64,000 nt of DNA from positions 124,001-188,000 of the forward strand of contig MU385860.1 of assembly GCA_022497145.1 (NCBI GenBank). Reading direction: 5' to 3'. The position numbers and the translations under genes are program-made. A model generated the notes under the pieces. It was not told the DNA's origin, searched no databases, and was given only the letters and a program-made list of their open reading frames with translations. Every line of letters begins with the position of its first letter. The first letter of the stretch is position 1. Positions 45,241-56,978 of the stretch are shown piece by piece. Source of the DNA: Rostrohypoxylon terebratum. Lineage: Eukaryota > Ascomycota > Sordariomycetes > Xylariales > Hypoxylaceae.

Positions 45241-48200
45241 ATGGAGGTAGAACCTCGAGGCTTACACCCGCCGTTGCCCACACGGTCGAACCCTAGCCTT
45301 CTCCAGTCCTCACGAGCAGATTCGTCAAATAATAAAAAATCGCCGACGGTACCACCTCGAGATCCAAGTTCCAGAAAATCACCGCCACTAGGTGGTCTGG
45401 CTAGTAAGATTGGGGCTTCTAAAGTGCGCATACCACATATAACTGGTTCGAAACCACTGGTGCCGGCGGGTGAGAGGAGGTCTGGCGGTCAGGATGGTTC
45501 GAAAGCAAAAAGGGAGACGGAGGGCGACAAGTGGAATATAGCTCCGGATGGAGGTTCAGCCGGTCGAGAAGGAAGACATTTCACCGTCGCCAACGTGGGT
45601 AACAACGGACAAATATACTTGAGGTACGGGTAAATCGGATATATGACTAAAACTAATCGCTGCATGCAATACTAACCACGAGGACGGTAAATAGACCTAC
45701 TATAAGGCCAGCAAACCAGAGATATCCACAACCCAATTTCACATTTCCAGCAACGCCACCGAGCACGGCCGGTTTAGATGTTCTGACCCAGAATAAGGTC
45801 AGATCCGATGAAAACAGTGAGCTGCTTAGCGGTCAATGGACCCCCACTCCCCAGACCGAATCTCCGTCACCTGGAGTTGTGAGGAAGAAGTCCTATTTCG
45901 ACTTGAAGTCAACTAAAAATCGAAGCCGTCGCGCCATGTCGGATTCGACCATCCACGACGCGAGCATAGCGCAGGAGGGCGACGCGGGAGTTTTCAAGGT
46001 TGTGATATCGAAGCCTCAGAAGGAATCGAGGTCGAAAACCACCGAAGATGTAGGCCGGGATCTAAGCCAGCTTCTTCAAGTTTCCATTCCTTCCTGGAAA
46101 CTAGGTACGCCGCGATTTACTCTGAAAGGAACACCTTTGATCCGAGGCTCATCATATGCTCCTACCGAGGATGTTCGCTCGAGTAACGTCTCGTTTTTTC
46201 GATCGCCAATTCGCGACCTTAACTCTCTTCGCCCAGACTCTTTAGATACCGTTCGACAAAGGGCGAGCTCTACACCTCATATCCAGCCACAGTCGTCGGG
46301 CTTACCTAGTCCTGCCACTATCCCCACACCACGATCTCCTCTTCCTCCAGCTCGATCAACATACCTCTCGACGCACTTGGTTATCGAGCCAAGCATGTTT
46401 GATGCACTGACTTTCAAGCCAGCCTGTGACGATCGCGCGATCGTACGCTATTCATCCGCCACAAACGCCGTGACAGCTGCGACACCACCACGATTAGTTG
46501 CCGAAATCACATCACCTACCTTTCTGGACTATGAACTAATTTCTGATTTTTTCCTCACTTTCCGTGCATTTCTCGATACCCATGATTTGCTTCGGATGCT
46601 AGTTGCTAGACTGAGATGGGCCGTATCCCGCGATGACGAGACAGGGATGGTAGTGAGGGTGAGGACTTTCGTAGCTATGAGGCACTGGATCCTGAATTAC
46701 TTCGTCGACGACTTCGTGGTGGATTATCACCTCCGTGTGATGTTCTGCAATCTTATAAACGACTTTGTCGAGGAGCTTTCTCAGGACGAGCGTGGGAGGA
46801 AAGTTCAGCTGAAGATCTTAGCGGAACTAAAGAAATGCTGGAGACGAGTATGCGCGCAGTTTTGGGACGGCCCAGAATTCGATTCGTCACTAGGTCCCGA
46901 TATTCCTATTGCACCTGGTGGAATTGCTGGCCATCGAGATCCTAGCTTAGACCCAAGCTTCTGGGAAACTGATTTGGACGACCCGCCGCAGCTATACGGT
47001 GCCCACCTTCCGGAAAGTGATCCGCGCACTGAAAGTACCTTTTACCAAGATGTGTCCAGGGCTGGTCATATCGACTCGATTTTACTCGGCGACATGCGCC
47101 CGGATACCCCAGAAGACGAGGAGGCGGGGCGACCCACTACTGAATTGGACCGGAGACAGACGTCGCCAACTAGTATTGCGAGTCTTGATGTGGTATCATG
47201 TTCATTTCCGACTAAGGGATTTCGGTTTGGCGAAACTAGTACCAGTTCCGCCCTCGCTGCGCATCCCGCTGATCCCAGTTCTATCTATACTACTGCGGAT
47301 CCTGTTGCTCCCACCCCGCGCGCGTTGACGGGCAAGCGTGTTAGACCACACACGTCTCATAGGCGGAACAACAGTCTCACAGATTCCCTCCGGGAACATG
47401 GCTCAGTGACAGAGAAAGTTTTATACAAAAATGCCGAGCTCTTGCTAACTTTGCCATATGCTGGCAGTCTTGTCCGGGGAAATCTTATGCCGCCCGCCCA
47501 AGCTTTTGTCGAGATAGACCCCCCTAGTCCCTGGGGGACGACCCGTCAAACTACGTTCTTCCAAACGCACCCCACCGAAGGCTCGAAAGAGAAAGGCTCT
47601 GCATCGGCGATGTCAGGACAAGGTATGAGAAAGTTAATCGGTAGTGTCCGGAGGGCATTAAGTACGAGGGGCCAAGGTAATTTCTCTATGCGAGGGAATT
47701 TCATCGATATCGCACCAGTCGGGCCTCGGGGCGTGACGACTAATAGACTCCCGGGAACGGCGGTCGTTCCGCAGGCACGACCACCTCCTCCGAGCGGTAC
47801 CCGCGCTGCTGTGCGTATTGATCTCCTGGGTGCTACAATTGCCGAAGACTTCAAAAAGGCAGTGCAAGAGGATGCCGTCATGGAAAATGCGACCGAGGAT
47901 GGTGATAACAACGAGCATACTGGTGTTGCCAGTGCCCCCATCGAGTATTCTGCCGCCCATTTGGATTCTTCTTTTGAACTGCGACGTGCCAGCGACGCAG
48001 CCATTACAGCCGGAAGCAAGTCTATTGTTATTGTCGATGGAACTTTACCACCCGGCGATTATCCACTTATGACTGGTGCTTTGACGGCATGGAACCCCTC
48101 CGTTGAGGCCTTCGCAGAGAGCATGATGCGAGCTGCTGGTGGTACCGGTGCTGATCTAACACCGCCAACGACACCGCCTGGACAAGCTATGCGAGGAGGG

Positions 48201-50660
48201 GGTACTCCGAGACGATCTTCTTATCTTCTCGGTCAACACGCTTTTCGGCCTTCAGTTCCCACTACCCCCTTGCCGCCGTTTGTTCCTGATTTAGATACAT
48301 TAGGTCAAGGACGTGCATCTCAAGAAACCACACCGAATGCTCGCCCGTCGGTTAGCTTCATTAAACCATCACCCAGCAAGCCACCATTGAGCTATGCGAA
48401 ACGTCACCAGCGTCAACAGTCTAGCCGCAGTTACAGATCTAGAGGCTCTACCGCACATCGGCGATGGGCTTCCTTCCAAAGCGGGATCGCTGCGCAGTCC
48501 ACAATTAGGAGTTTTGATGCGACTACGTATTCAGAAGGATCTGTAACTTCGGAAGTTATGCCCCCACCACTTCGAGTCCTCCGAAGACGACCAGGCGGTG
48601 ATCTCAGAGGTGCAAATAATGTACACGACCTAGATAATGGACCACTCCATAGGTCACGGTCTGTGGGCTCGCTGACTACCTATACGGACTCCTTGAGGAG
48701 TTCTTATCTACGCAGCCCTATAAGAGAATCGAGCGGGTTTGTTGATGTTGTCAGCAGCGATTATTCGCAAAAACGAGCAGAGGTCTTCTCTTTAGGCGCT
48801 ATGGCAGAGCAAGCCCCGAAGCGTGCAGCAGCATCTCTGTTTAGTACCCATTCGTCAAAGCCAATTATGCGACCGTCTTTCGAGGCTGAAGCTCAAAAGC
48901 TCGCTCAAATCCCAGACGATATAGATGACGATGGTGGCGTCGAATCAGCACTGTTAAAGCTTGAGGGTAAATACGAGAGGAAAATTGCCAAACTCTCAAT
49001 GGAGCCGACTAAGATACCGCAAACGGACCTCGAAGAACTCAAGGATAGGCCTGCTGCAACCACACCGGAGATAGAATATGTTAAAGAGGAAAAGCGAAAA
49101 CACCGCCAACAGCACATTGACGAAGAAATCGTCTCTCCGATGGAGGAGAATTTCGATTCGCCACTCCATGAAAAGCTTGCCCCTCCGCGGTTTTCCGAGG
49201 CCATTTCATTCTTGTCAGAAGATTCAAGGGAGACGTATAATTCAACGCCTCTCCTCGACCGAGGGTTGACAGACGATGGTCGTAGTAAGACAGCCACTCG
49301 GGAATGGACAGACCATTCGATTCTCATAGGCCCGGACACTCCACCAGGAGAAAGCGAAGACGTCGTCGCTAATACCTCGATTCACCCGTCCTACGAGCTT
49401 GTACAGAAGACTGATAGTATCAACAAGATCAAGCCAGGAGAAACGGCACCCGAGGATCCCACATTTCTGGACGTGGATAGTGATAATGATTCTGCCTTAT
49501 CGTCTGAAATGTCTGGTGAGATGCCTGACACCGATGATTACATTTTCGGAGAACCACGTTCACCGAAGAAACTCACTCCTATAAATACTGGATCATCTGA
49601 TACTGAGGGCGGAATTGCATTCACCTCTAGAGAGAAGCCTCCTTCGCCTCCTATGACGTTAACACACACGCGTGCATCCGAAGGTTCAGAGGCTGATCAT
49701 GTCCCGCAACTTCATGAGCACCAGCTTTGGGCTCAGAAGCCCTTGCCGCCTACACCTGATACAACCCCCACCACTGCTGTGTATCATCATGGCTCAGACT
49801 CACCTAGAGATCCGACCGGAACGGGAGAAGCGTTGCGTTATGCGCCCCGTCTATCTGCCGAGGGAGGCCGAAAGAACTCGGCCCATTTACCTTTCATACT
49901 CGCCTTCGATTCCGAGATCCTTGCCCAGCAATTTACTTTAATTGAGAAGGACGCCCTGAATGAGGTCGACTGGAGAGAGCTGATTGAGATGCGATGGAAA
50001 AATTCCAACAATGACTCGCGGTCGTGGGTTGACTTTCTACGAAACACAGACGCCCACGGAGTCGAAGTTGTCATTGCGCGATTCAATATCATCGTCAAGT
50101 GGGTCATTTCGGAGGTTGTCCTTACTCAAGACATAGAGGAGCGAGCTCGATGCATCATCAAATTTCTTCACATCGCTGCCCATTGTAGGAGATACCGCAA
50201 CTTTGCTACCATGAGCCAAATTACCATCGCTTTGACGTCAAATGAGGTAGCAAGGCTGACAAGAACTTGGGCCATGGTTCCACCTACTGACCTCAAGACT
50301 ATGAAGGATCTTGAAACCCTCGTTTCGCCCACGAAGAACTTCTACAATCTCCGTGCCGAGATGGAAGGTGGTGGTACCGCTGCGGATATTGGATGCATTC
50401 CTTTCGTCGGTATCTACACACACGATTTACTCTTCAATTCGCAACGCCCATCTGAAATTGCTAGCTCGCCAACAACGGCGCCCCTTGTCAACTTTGAACG
50501 GTGCCGCATCGCCGCTTCAGTCGTCAAGACGTTACTTCGTCTACTTGAAGCCAGTACTCATTACCAATTCCAGCCTATCGAGGGCATCACAGAACGTTGC
50601 CTTTGGATGAGCGCTTTAAGTGATGAAGATATCCGAAAGCATTCCGAAAGTCTAGAATAG
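45241..50660 (+). CDS. LTE1: Guanine-nucleotide exchange factor LTE1 (RasGEF)
   Basis: Exons 45241-45623 and 45695-50660 (71-bp phase-2 intron, branch ACTAACC, acceptor ATAG) encode 1782 residues. In yeast LTE1 promotes mitotic exit and polarised growth. The splice restores GQIYLRPTIRPANQRYPQP, a typical LTE1 N-terminal motif. A RasGEF N-terminal module starts near residue 390 (SPTFLDYELISDFFLTFRAF). A long Ser/Pro/Thr-rich disordered middle of about 1000 residues carries many potential phosphosites and short basic patches (SRSYRSRGSTAHRRW). The catalytic RasGEF domain occupies about 1520-1775 (FDSEILAQQFTLIEKDALNE; KFLHIAAHCRRYRNFATMSQ; PFVGIYTHDLLFNS). The spacing of the two domains with a huge linker is what separates LTE1 from the shorter CDC25-type exchange factors. 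The long exon has no stop or frameshift. Confidence 0.92.
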
Positions 50661-52240
50661 GTGCAAGCCTTCTCTTTCTAGCCGAGCAGCATTAATCAAG
50701 TCTCCCTGTCGACATCGCTTGGCATACATAGTAATCTGAATATGAAGCGCCAATGATTGTTGTTACCATCGCTCGAATACCCTGTTTTATTTACGTCCAA
50801 TCAGCAACACAGACGATACCCGAACCGTTTACAAATTGTCACCAAATGTACAAGTACGCAGGTTTTTTGGCCACCCTAGTATATAATACCCGATACGATA
50901 CGATACCACGATACACCACCCATGATAGTGGGATCTTTATTGTTGCCGCGACAGAGAAAACAGCCTCTTCGAACTTGATACCTGCCAGATCCCAGGCACA
51001 GAATTCTATTTCCCTCACAACATACCACTTTTATTCTCGCGTGTAGTATATTATCTATATTGTTTTTTTCTCCCTTTCGAACGGCGATCTGCTGGAGGCG
51101 GAATCAAATATACACATATGGCAAGAACCAAGGGATTTTTTTTTCGGCGGTGGGCGTAGGACAAACGGGGGTGTTGCATTTTTTTTACATATCCTTTCAT
51201 CATCATCAACAGCACCGGAGTTCAGCGGTTTCACATAATCTTTTTTTTTCTTCTTCTCGGTGTTTAGCCTGGGGCTTTAGCTTAACGTCTATGAATGATA
51301 TCAATCTGATGGGGGAGGGCAAGGAGGTAGTTGTTGATGAAAGGGTGGATGGTAGATATGAGGGGAAAGGGAGTGGAAGGGAGGTCAGTACATATTTGCA
51401 TGCCAGTCGTGTCGAAGGGCGAAGTACAAAATCATATAGCTTAGGGGTGGCAGTGTAGGAGTAGGTGTAGTTGTAGGGGAAGAAAGTGTGGAGAAAGCGA
51501 CAGGAGAGGCACAGGGGATGAGGGAGTGGAGTAATCGCGCTTCCGGTCCATTGTTCAGATACCCCATACCCATACTCATACAATTATATGTTTATGTCTG
51601 TTCCATTACTTCTGTCGACGTCTATCGTGCCATATGATTATGTGACATCAAGTGTCTACGTGAAGAGAGACGTGATGCGTGATGGGAGGGGGATAGTGAG
51701 AGATATAAGTAGAGAATTTATACGGAGATTGCGGGTATTGATGGCATCCTACATCTCGCGTTCACCGAGACATTGTGGTTTTTACGTGCTAGATAGCGAT
51801 AGCTCATCCTCTACTTCAATCACAAGAATTGGGATATAATCATTTTTTTCGTTGTTCTGTGATGAGACTAAACTAGGAGAATCTGGGCGGGATAACGATT
51901 AAGTCCACCCCTTTGACTGCACAGGGCATTCCCCCTCGCCCCGGATGACTTCTACTTCATCTTCTATAGGAGTTAGCCGACTAACCTATAATGCCAAGTC
52001 GGACTGACCCTAAGCACCGAAGAATCAGAAAGAAACCAGTCCAGAGTTCGGGTATCTTTCCCTCATTAGTACTGTCAAGTTTACCCATACTCCTTCCTAC
52101 CCATCCGTCTGTTGCAAGAGGAAACCAAACATCGCGGTGACGCGTGATAGCACAACTGATACCATCTACCAGTATACCTTTGCGGGGCTCGAGACAAGTC
52201 CTTGCGAGTTTGGGCTGCTTCGATCAGTTTCACCATGTGC
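50661..52240. other. 1.6-kb intergenic, convergent 3' ends
   Basis: Lies between the 3' ends of LTE1 and RPS0. It has runs of T, and purine/pyrimidine-biased stretches near 51300-51500 that produce long but unconvincing frames on both strands. No gene is supported. Confidence 0.5.
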
Positions 52241-53263
52241 CTACCACTGGCTTTCCTTAGCATCGGTAGCACCCCATTCACCAGCAGGAGCGGCCCCGGT
52301 GGCGTTGGCCCACTCGTCAGTCTGGCCGTCCCAGCCACCAGTTTGGGCAGCGGCGAAGCCAGCGGGAGCGGCCTCCCATTCGGCACCAGTGGCGGCGAAA
52401 GTGCCGGCCTCGATGGCAGCAGGGCCGACCTCCTCAGCGCCGGGAACCTTCTCCTCCTCGATCTTCTCCTCGGCCTCGGCTTCAGGGTCGCGGTCTAGAT
52501 ATGATGATTAGTTTCTGTCTATTTTCTCTAAGTAGATCATTCTTGTAAGGGTGTTCAACATACAGAAGTAAAGATCGACCATCACATCCCAAGGAATGTC
52601 ACGGGTGGCAATGGTGCCACGGATGCGGAGGACCTCACGGGCAAGCATCCACCAGACGCAACCAATGGCGTGGCGACCCTTGTTGTTGGTAGGGATGGCG
52701 ACATCGACGTACTCGGTAGGGGAGTCAGTGTCGCAAAGGGCGATGACGGGGATGTTGACGTAGGAAGCCTCCTTGATAGCCTGGGCGTCGGTGCGGGGGT
52801 CGGTGACGACGATTAGGCGGGGCTCCTTGAAGGATCGGGTGATGTAGTTGGTGAAGGAACCAGGAGTGAATCGACCGGCGATGGCAACGGCACCAGTGTG
52901 GGCGGCGAACTTGAGGACGGCACGCTGACCGTAGGGACGGGCAGAGATGACACAGATGTCGGCGGGGTTGTCGACGGCGGCGATGATACGGGCAGCCAAG
53001 ACGATCTTTTCCCTATGATGAAGCATTCGGGTTAGAATTATGCGATTTGCGCAAACAAATAAATAAATTGGAGAAATCGTTAAAGAAACATACCAGGTCT
53101 TTCCAATGTTGATGACATTGACACCGTCAGCTCGGGTCTTCCAGAGGTAAGGTTCCATGTGAACCTGGAGGTTCTTGGATCCAAGGTGCGACTGAGCGGC
53201 CAGGAGCATCTCGATGTCCTGGGACGTCGCGTGCATGCAGGCGGGAAGGTTAGTGGGCGACAT
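52241..53263 (-). CDS. RPS0: 40S ribosomal protein uS2 (S0)
   Basis: A small-subunit protein needed for 40S maturation, on the solvent side near the mRNA exit. Exons 53263-53094, 53012-52564 and 52494-52241 (introns 81 and 69 bp) encode 290 residues, the normal eukaryotic length. The start MSPTNLPACMHATSQDIEML is followed by SHLGSKNLQVHMEPYLWKTR, the uS2 core with ISARPYGQRAVLKFAAHTGA and RFTPGSFTNY, and LIVVTDPRTDAQAIKEASYV. The C-terminal tail is acidic with repeated Trp-containing EW units, as in eukaryotic S0/laminin-receptor proteins. Third positions strongly prefer C, consistent with high expression. I looked in both introns for box C/D motifs and saw no clear snoRNA. A TTGCG tandem repeat lies 75 bases upstream of the ATG. 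Confidence 0.97.
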
Positions 53264-53337
53264 TTTGAAGAATTGTCGCGCAACGTTCAAAGAAGGGTGG
53301 AATGAGGGTGTAGAAGGAAGTGAGGAAATTCGGAGGT

Positions 53338-53362
53338 TTGCGTTGCGTTGCGTTGCGTTGCG
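53338..53362. repeat. Tandem repeat, TTGCG unit, in RPS0 upstream region
   Basis: Five consecutive TTGCG copies, probably in the 5' leader or core promoter of RPS0. Confidence 0.85.
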
Positions 53363-53598
53363 TCGCAATTGTCTAGTCGAGGTATTAGAAATTTCCTGAA
53401 AAGTAGAAAAAAAGTTCGCGGGATGATTTGACCAACTTCTAGTTGTGATTTGGTGCGAGAGCTTAGGGTTTGGAGACGCTAGTTTCGATTGGGTACTAGG
53501 TAAAGCTACAGCCCCACGGTAGCTACCGAATATTTATGTCAGGTACAAAACCAATGTACCATGAATTATTTAATGCCCGTGTGCCCGTGTGCCCGTGC

Positions 53599-53723
53599 GG
53601 AACGGCCTCGGAAAAAGTGCCTCTTGTATGAATAATACTGTGATACACTGCTTCTGGGTAAGCACAGTAAAATACAAAGTACAGTGCTATTATTACAAGG
53701 GGCACTTTTTCCGAGGCCGTTCC
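53599..53723. mobile_element. MITE-like element with 30-bp terminal inverted repeats
   Basis: The left arm (53599-53628, beginning GGAACGGCCTCGG) and the right arm (53694-53723, ending CCGAGGCCGTTCC) are reverse complements with a single mismatch over 30 bp. The 65-bp centre is AT-rich and has weaker internal pairing. Flanks are TGCCCGTGC on the left and TGCCGTGC on the right, a near-match that could be an imperfect target duplication, although the left copy belongs to a short GTGCCCGT tandem repeat. There is no coding capacity. It could be a miniature transposable element or a hairpin used in the divergent ribosomal promoter. Confidence 0.55.
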
Positions 53724-53903
53724 TGCCGTGCTAGATCGGTCGCGACATTTATCCACTCCGTGATTTTATTCAACCCCAAGATCCTTAGATAAGCATTTTT
53801 AAAGTGGATCATGGCTCGATTCTGTCTTGAAGAACCAACAAAGTGGATCAATTGCTAAAAGTTCGATTCCATTTCAAACCTCACTATACGCCACCACGCC
53901 GCC

Positions 53904-54920
53904 ATGCCGCCTCGAATACCAGGCGTGCAGCGCCTAGGCACTTTTTCATGTAAGGAAAAGGCATGATTTGGCTTTAGGCGATCATTTTGGACTAACAATG
54001 CCTCCATAGTATGCCTACGACCAGTCGTCAAGCAGCCCACTCCGGCGGCATTCCTCCCGGTTACACAAACCGCATCTCTGTCGCAAAAAGAAAAGAGGCG
54101 GTTAGCAAAGCAGGATCCTTACCGATGGGCGCAACGGAAACAACGGGAGGCTGCTCATAAGAAGATACGCGAAAAGATCGAAGCTGCGAAGGCTAGCCAG
54201 CACGGCGACCCTGTCCGCGGTATCCAGACTCCCTTCATCGAGTCCTTCGACTTCGCCGGCCAGGAGCCGCTCTCCAAACCCCTCCTCGACGCCGATGGCA
54301 ACCCGATCGGGGACCGCCATGAGCTACCTACCTCGCCCCATATCCTGAACAACATGATCAACGAGAAAGAACTACAATCCGCCATCGACAATGCTTACAG
54401 CCTGACCCGGCCAATGGAGCCGGAGATCACCCCGGAGGACCCTGAAAAGTACCAAAGAGATGTTGAAAAGCACAAACTGCAGCACGAGAAGGCCGTGGAG
54501 GCCATAAAACGTATCACGCACCTGAGTATCGGCTCTGCAAAGGACAGGCTGCACGCGAATATCCGGCGGTGCGTGGAGACTTTTGGTAGGCACCAGACCG
54601 ATCTCGTTCTGAGGCCGAAGCCCCTTTCTCGCGGGCAGGAGAGGGAGGAGAAGCCGGTGCGGGGTGGCCCTGATACGGGGAGCAGCGAGGTTCAGATCGC
54701 CATTCTGACGGCTAAGATCCGAGCTCTAGCTAACGCACTAGATGAGAAGAAGGGTTATAAGGATAAAGTAGGTAAGCGGGATCTAAGACTACTACTCCAC
54801 CGACGACAGAGGCTTTTGCGGTATATGGAACGGAAAGAGAGGGGAAGCGACAGGTGGAAGCACTTGATCGAGACTCTGGGCCTGAGCCCGGCGACGTGGC
54901 ATGGACAAATCACCTTATAA
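53904..54920 (+). CDS. MRPS28: Mitochondrial small-subunit ribosomal protein uS15m
   Basis: Exons 53904-53949 and 54010-54920 join in phase 1 across a 60-bp intron (donor GTAAGG, branch ACTAAC, acceptor ATAG) and encode 318 residues. The first exon gives a basic, non-acidic start (MPPRIPGVQRLGTFS) fitting mitochondrial import. A long charged extension follows (SLSQKEKRRLAKQDPYRWAQ; REAAHKKIREKIEAAKA). The uS15 fold occupies about 233-312 with GGPDTGSSEVQIAILTAKIR, a Lys-rich turn and LRLLLHRRQRLLRYMERKE. The large extension is usual for fungal mitochondrial S15. The open frame starts well before the first in-frame downstream ATG (54354), so a start there would cut off real protein. It shares its promoter region with cytosolic RPS0. 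Confidence 0.94.
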
Positions 54921-55257
54921 AAGCCGTTGGTCGATACCGATGCTATGCTATACTACTTCCAAGTGTACCATATAGGTGGCCTAGATGCATACTCTGTATA
55001 TCATGCATGTACTTATGTACAAATACAAAAAAACACCAGCAACCTTTCGAGAACGCGGGAGAGCTCTAACTATCTGTCCATCAGCCTTGCGCCTTTGTGG
55101 GAAAACAGGAAGAAAAAAACAACCAAAAGCAAAAAAAACAAGTGGCAATCACAGCTTCGAAATGCTAGTTCCGTTTGGTATCCCGTCCATTAGTTCTAGA
55201 GTTTTGAGAGCGAAAAGAACAGAGCAGAAGCAAGTACAAAAAGGGTGCTCAGGTAAA
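54921..55257. other. Short convergent intergenic region
   Basis: 3' ends of the uS15m and V-ATPase genes. It contains A-rich runs near 55027 and 55115 and nothing else. Confidence 0.55.
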
Positions 55258-56545
55258 TCAGAACACGCTGATGTAATTGCCAATCCTCTCCTTCTGGTTC
55301 TGCGCTATGCACTCGGCGATCCACGTGATATTGCGGATTTCCTAGAAATTGTTAGGAGCTATATCAAAGGGTTTACAAAAGGAGGCAATGATGTAGTAGT
55401 AGACTTACCTGCTCCCTTAGCTTCACCCACGCGTACACGATGGCGTATGTGAACTGTCTCGTGAAGGCACTCTTCGAAATCTCCATCTCCTTCTGGTAGA
55501 ACATGTCCTCTAGGCTCCTCTCGTTGCCGCCGGCCCCGCCAGCCATATTGCCGGGTCCCGACGGCCCGCCGCCCAGTCCTGCAGCATCGAAGAATGTCTT
55601 GTAGTCAGAGACACCATCGACTGCCAACCTGACCCCTTCGAAGTCATCTGATCTCGACAGCATTAGAGTACCCTCAGGGTACAGCTTGCCAAAGGTGGGG
55701 TATAGCTTCTTGCGGTCGGTCTTGCTCAACTCCGTGCCGAAGGAGTTGAGTGTAATATTAATGGCTCGTCTGTCAGCCTCGAACTCTAGGATCTCGCTCA
55801 TAACCTCAGACGTAGGGGTGCCGTACATATCCGGGTGGGTGTTAACGAAGTTGTAGAAGTCCTCGAGGTAGTTCTTGTACAACGTGTTTCGAACGATCTC
55901 GATATTCAGTTCGTCCAAGTCCTGGTGGCTCAGACTGCCTTTAAAATAGGGAGCTAGCGGCGTCTCTATCAGCACACTATTGTAAAGTTCCTCAATGTTG
56001 GTCGCGACACAGAGGACTGGCATCGTCTCGAACCAGCCCAGGGGATGACATCGGTCTAACAATTCGCGGGTGTCTCGTTCGTGTAGGGTACCGGTGATTA
56101 GGAGCGCGACGTTGTCGATCATGTAGCCGTAGGTTAAATAATCTAGGAACTGCGCAAGAGATCCCACCGCGTTCGCGCGGACGTAGCGGAATTCGGAGAC
56201 GAGCTTGTCGGTGGTTTTGGCGGCGAGACTGGAGGTTGACGGGTTTGGGGGGAGGGAACCGAGGAAGTCGCCGTAAGCAGGGCCAAGCTGCAACTTGAGA
56301 TCTAGATGGGTCTATTAGTTACATCGTGTATCATTTACATGAGCGTCTAGAGATATAGGAGCTATACCGTCAATGGTCTCGCATTGCGTCAAGTTGGAAT
56401 AGTTGGCACCAGTCAGAAGGCTGTTCCTGTATCCTCGTACAATGCCCTCGATGTAGCTGTTGAGAACATGTTAGCTACCAGTTATTAGTCGAAACGGATA
56501 TCGATATGATTACCCATTATTGACATTGAAGAAGAGACCCTCCAT
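55258..56545 (-). CDS. VMA6: V-type proton ATPase subunit d
   Basis: Couples the rotating central stalk to the membrane ring of the vacuolar proton pump. Four exons, 56545-56514, 56456-56368, 56301-55409 and 55341-55258, with introns of 57, 66 and 67 bp, encode 365 residues. The first exon is only 32 bases (MEGLFFNVNNG), the classic start of this subunit, and continues YIEGIVRGYRNSLLTGANYS and NLTQCETIDDLKLQL. Other family segments are LIDRCHPLGWFE-type (here LLDRCHPLGWFE) and FVNTHPDMYGTPTSEVM. The end is EIRNITWIAECIAQNQKERI, with the usual YISVF-like finish. A Gly-rich insertion (about residues 293-310) is typical of filamentous fungi. All residues needed for the fold look intact. Confidence 0.96.
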
Positions 56546-56978
56546 TTTTACGTATATGCTGGTGTAGTTGATGGAAGGGGATGAGTCGCTTTCAAAGTGA
56601 ATCTCAAAACAGTTGTATCCAATGAATTGCGTTGCAACCTGGAAGCTTTGAGGTTACTACTACTAGGTAGTACTAGTTCATGTGGCTTAAAGCAATATAA
56701 TAGATAAGACGGCGATAAGGCCAGATTATAGATATAACGGAGTTTTATCTTTGTAAAGAGGGGTGTAATCGGAGAACGAAGCTTTGAGTGGCGCCCACAT
56801 TTTCTTAGCTCCACTCTTATGCGGTAGCTTCCCAATTTTTTTCCTTCTGTAAAGTCAAATAAAATTTTACTCCAAAGCAAGTAGCTCTCATAATCTTTTT
56901 TTTTCTAATTTACAAATACCACCGCGAAGAGAGCTTCTGCAGGAACAACCCACCACTAGATCTACAACTCCTGCAACC
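56546..56978. other. Divergent promoter, VMA6 / NOP58
   Basis: 433 bp between two gene starts. It contains a near-palindromic CTACTACTAGGTAGTACTAG at about 56655-56674 and a T-run just before the NOP58 leader. Confidence 0.5.

Larger units (their letters stand above)
53264..53903. other. Divergent promoter, RPS0 / mitochondrial uS15m
   Basis: A 640-bp stretch between two ribosomal-protein genes that point away from each other. It contains a TTGCG repeat at 53338-53362, a GTGCCCGT repeat at about 53574-53598 and a 125-bp inverted-repeat element at 53599-53723. Confidence 0.55.

Noticed and set aside
45441..45460. tRNA B-box-like GGTTCGAAACC
   Set aside because: It lies inside LTE1 exon 1 and no cloverleaf can be formed; no other convincing tRNA was found in the window.
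51060..51583. Frames of 125-132 codons between LTE1 and RPS0
   Set aside because: They arise from purine- or pyrimidine-biased low-complexity sequence at two converging 3' ends.
52495..53093. snoRNA inside RPS0 introns
   Set aside because: Only weak C-box-like sequence in the second intron and no matching D box or terminal stem.
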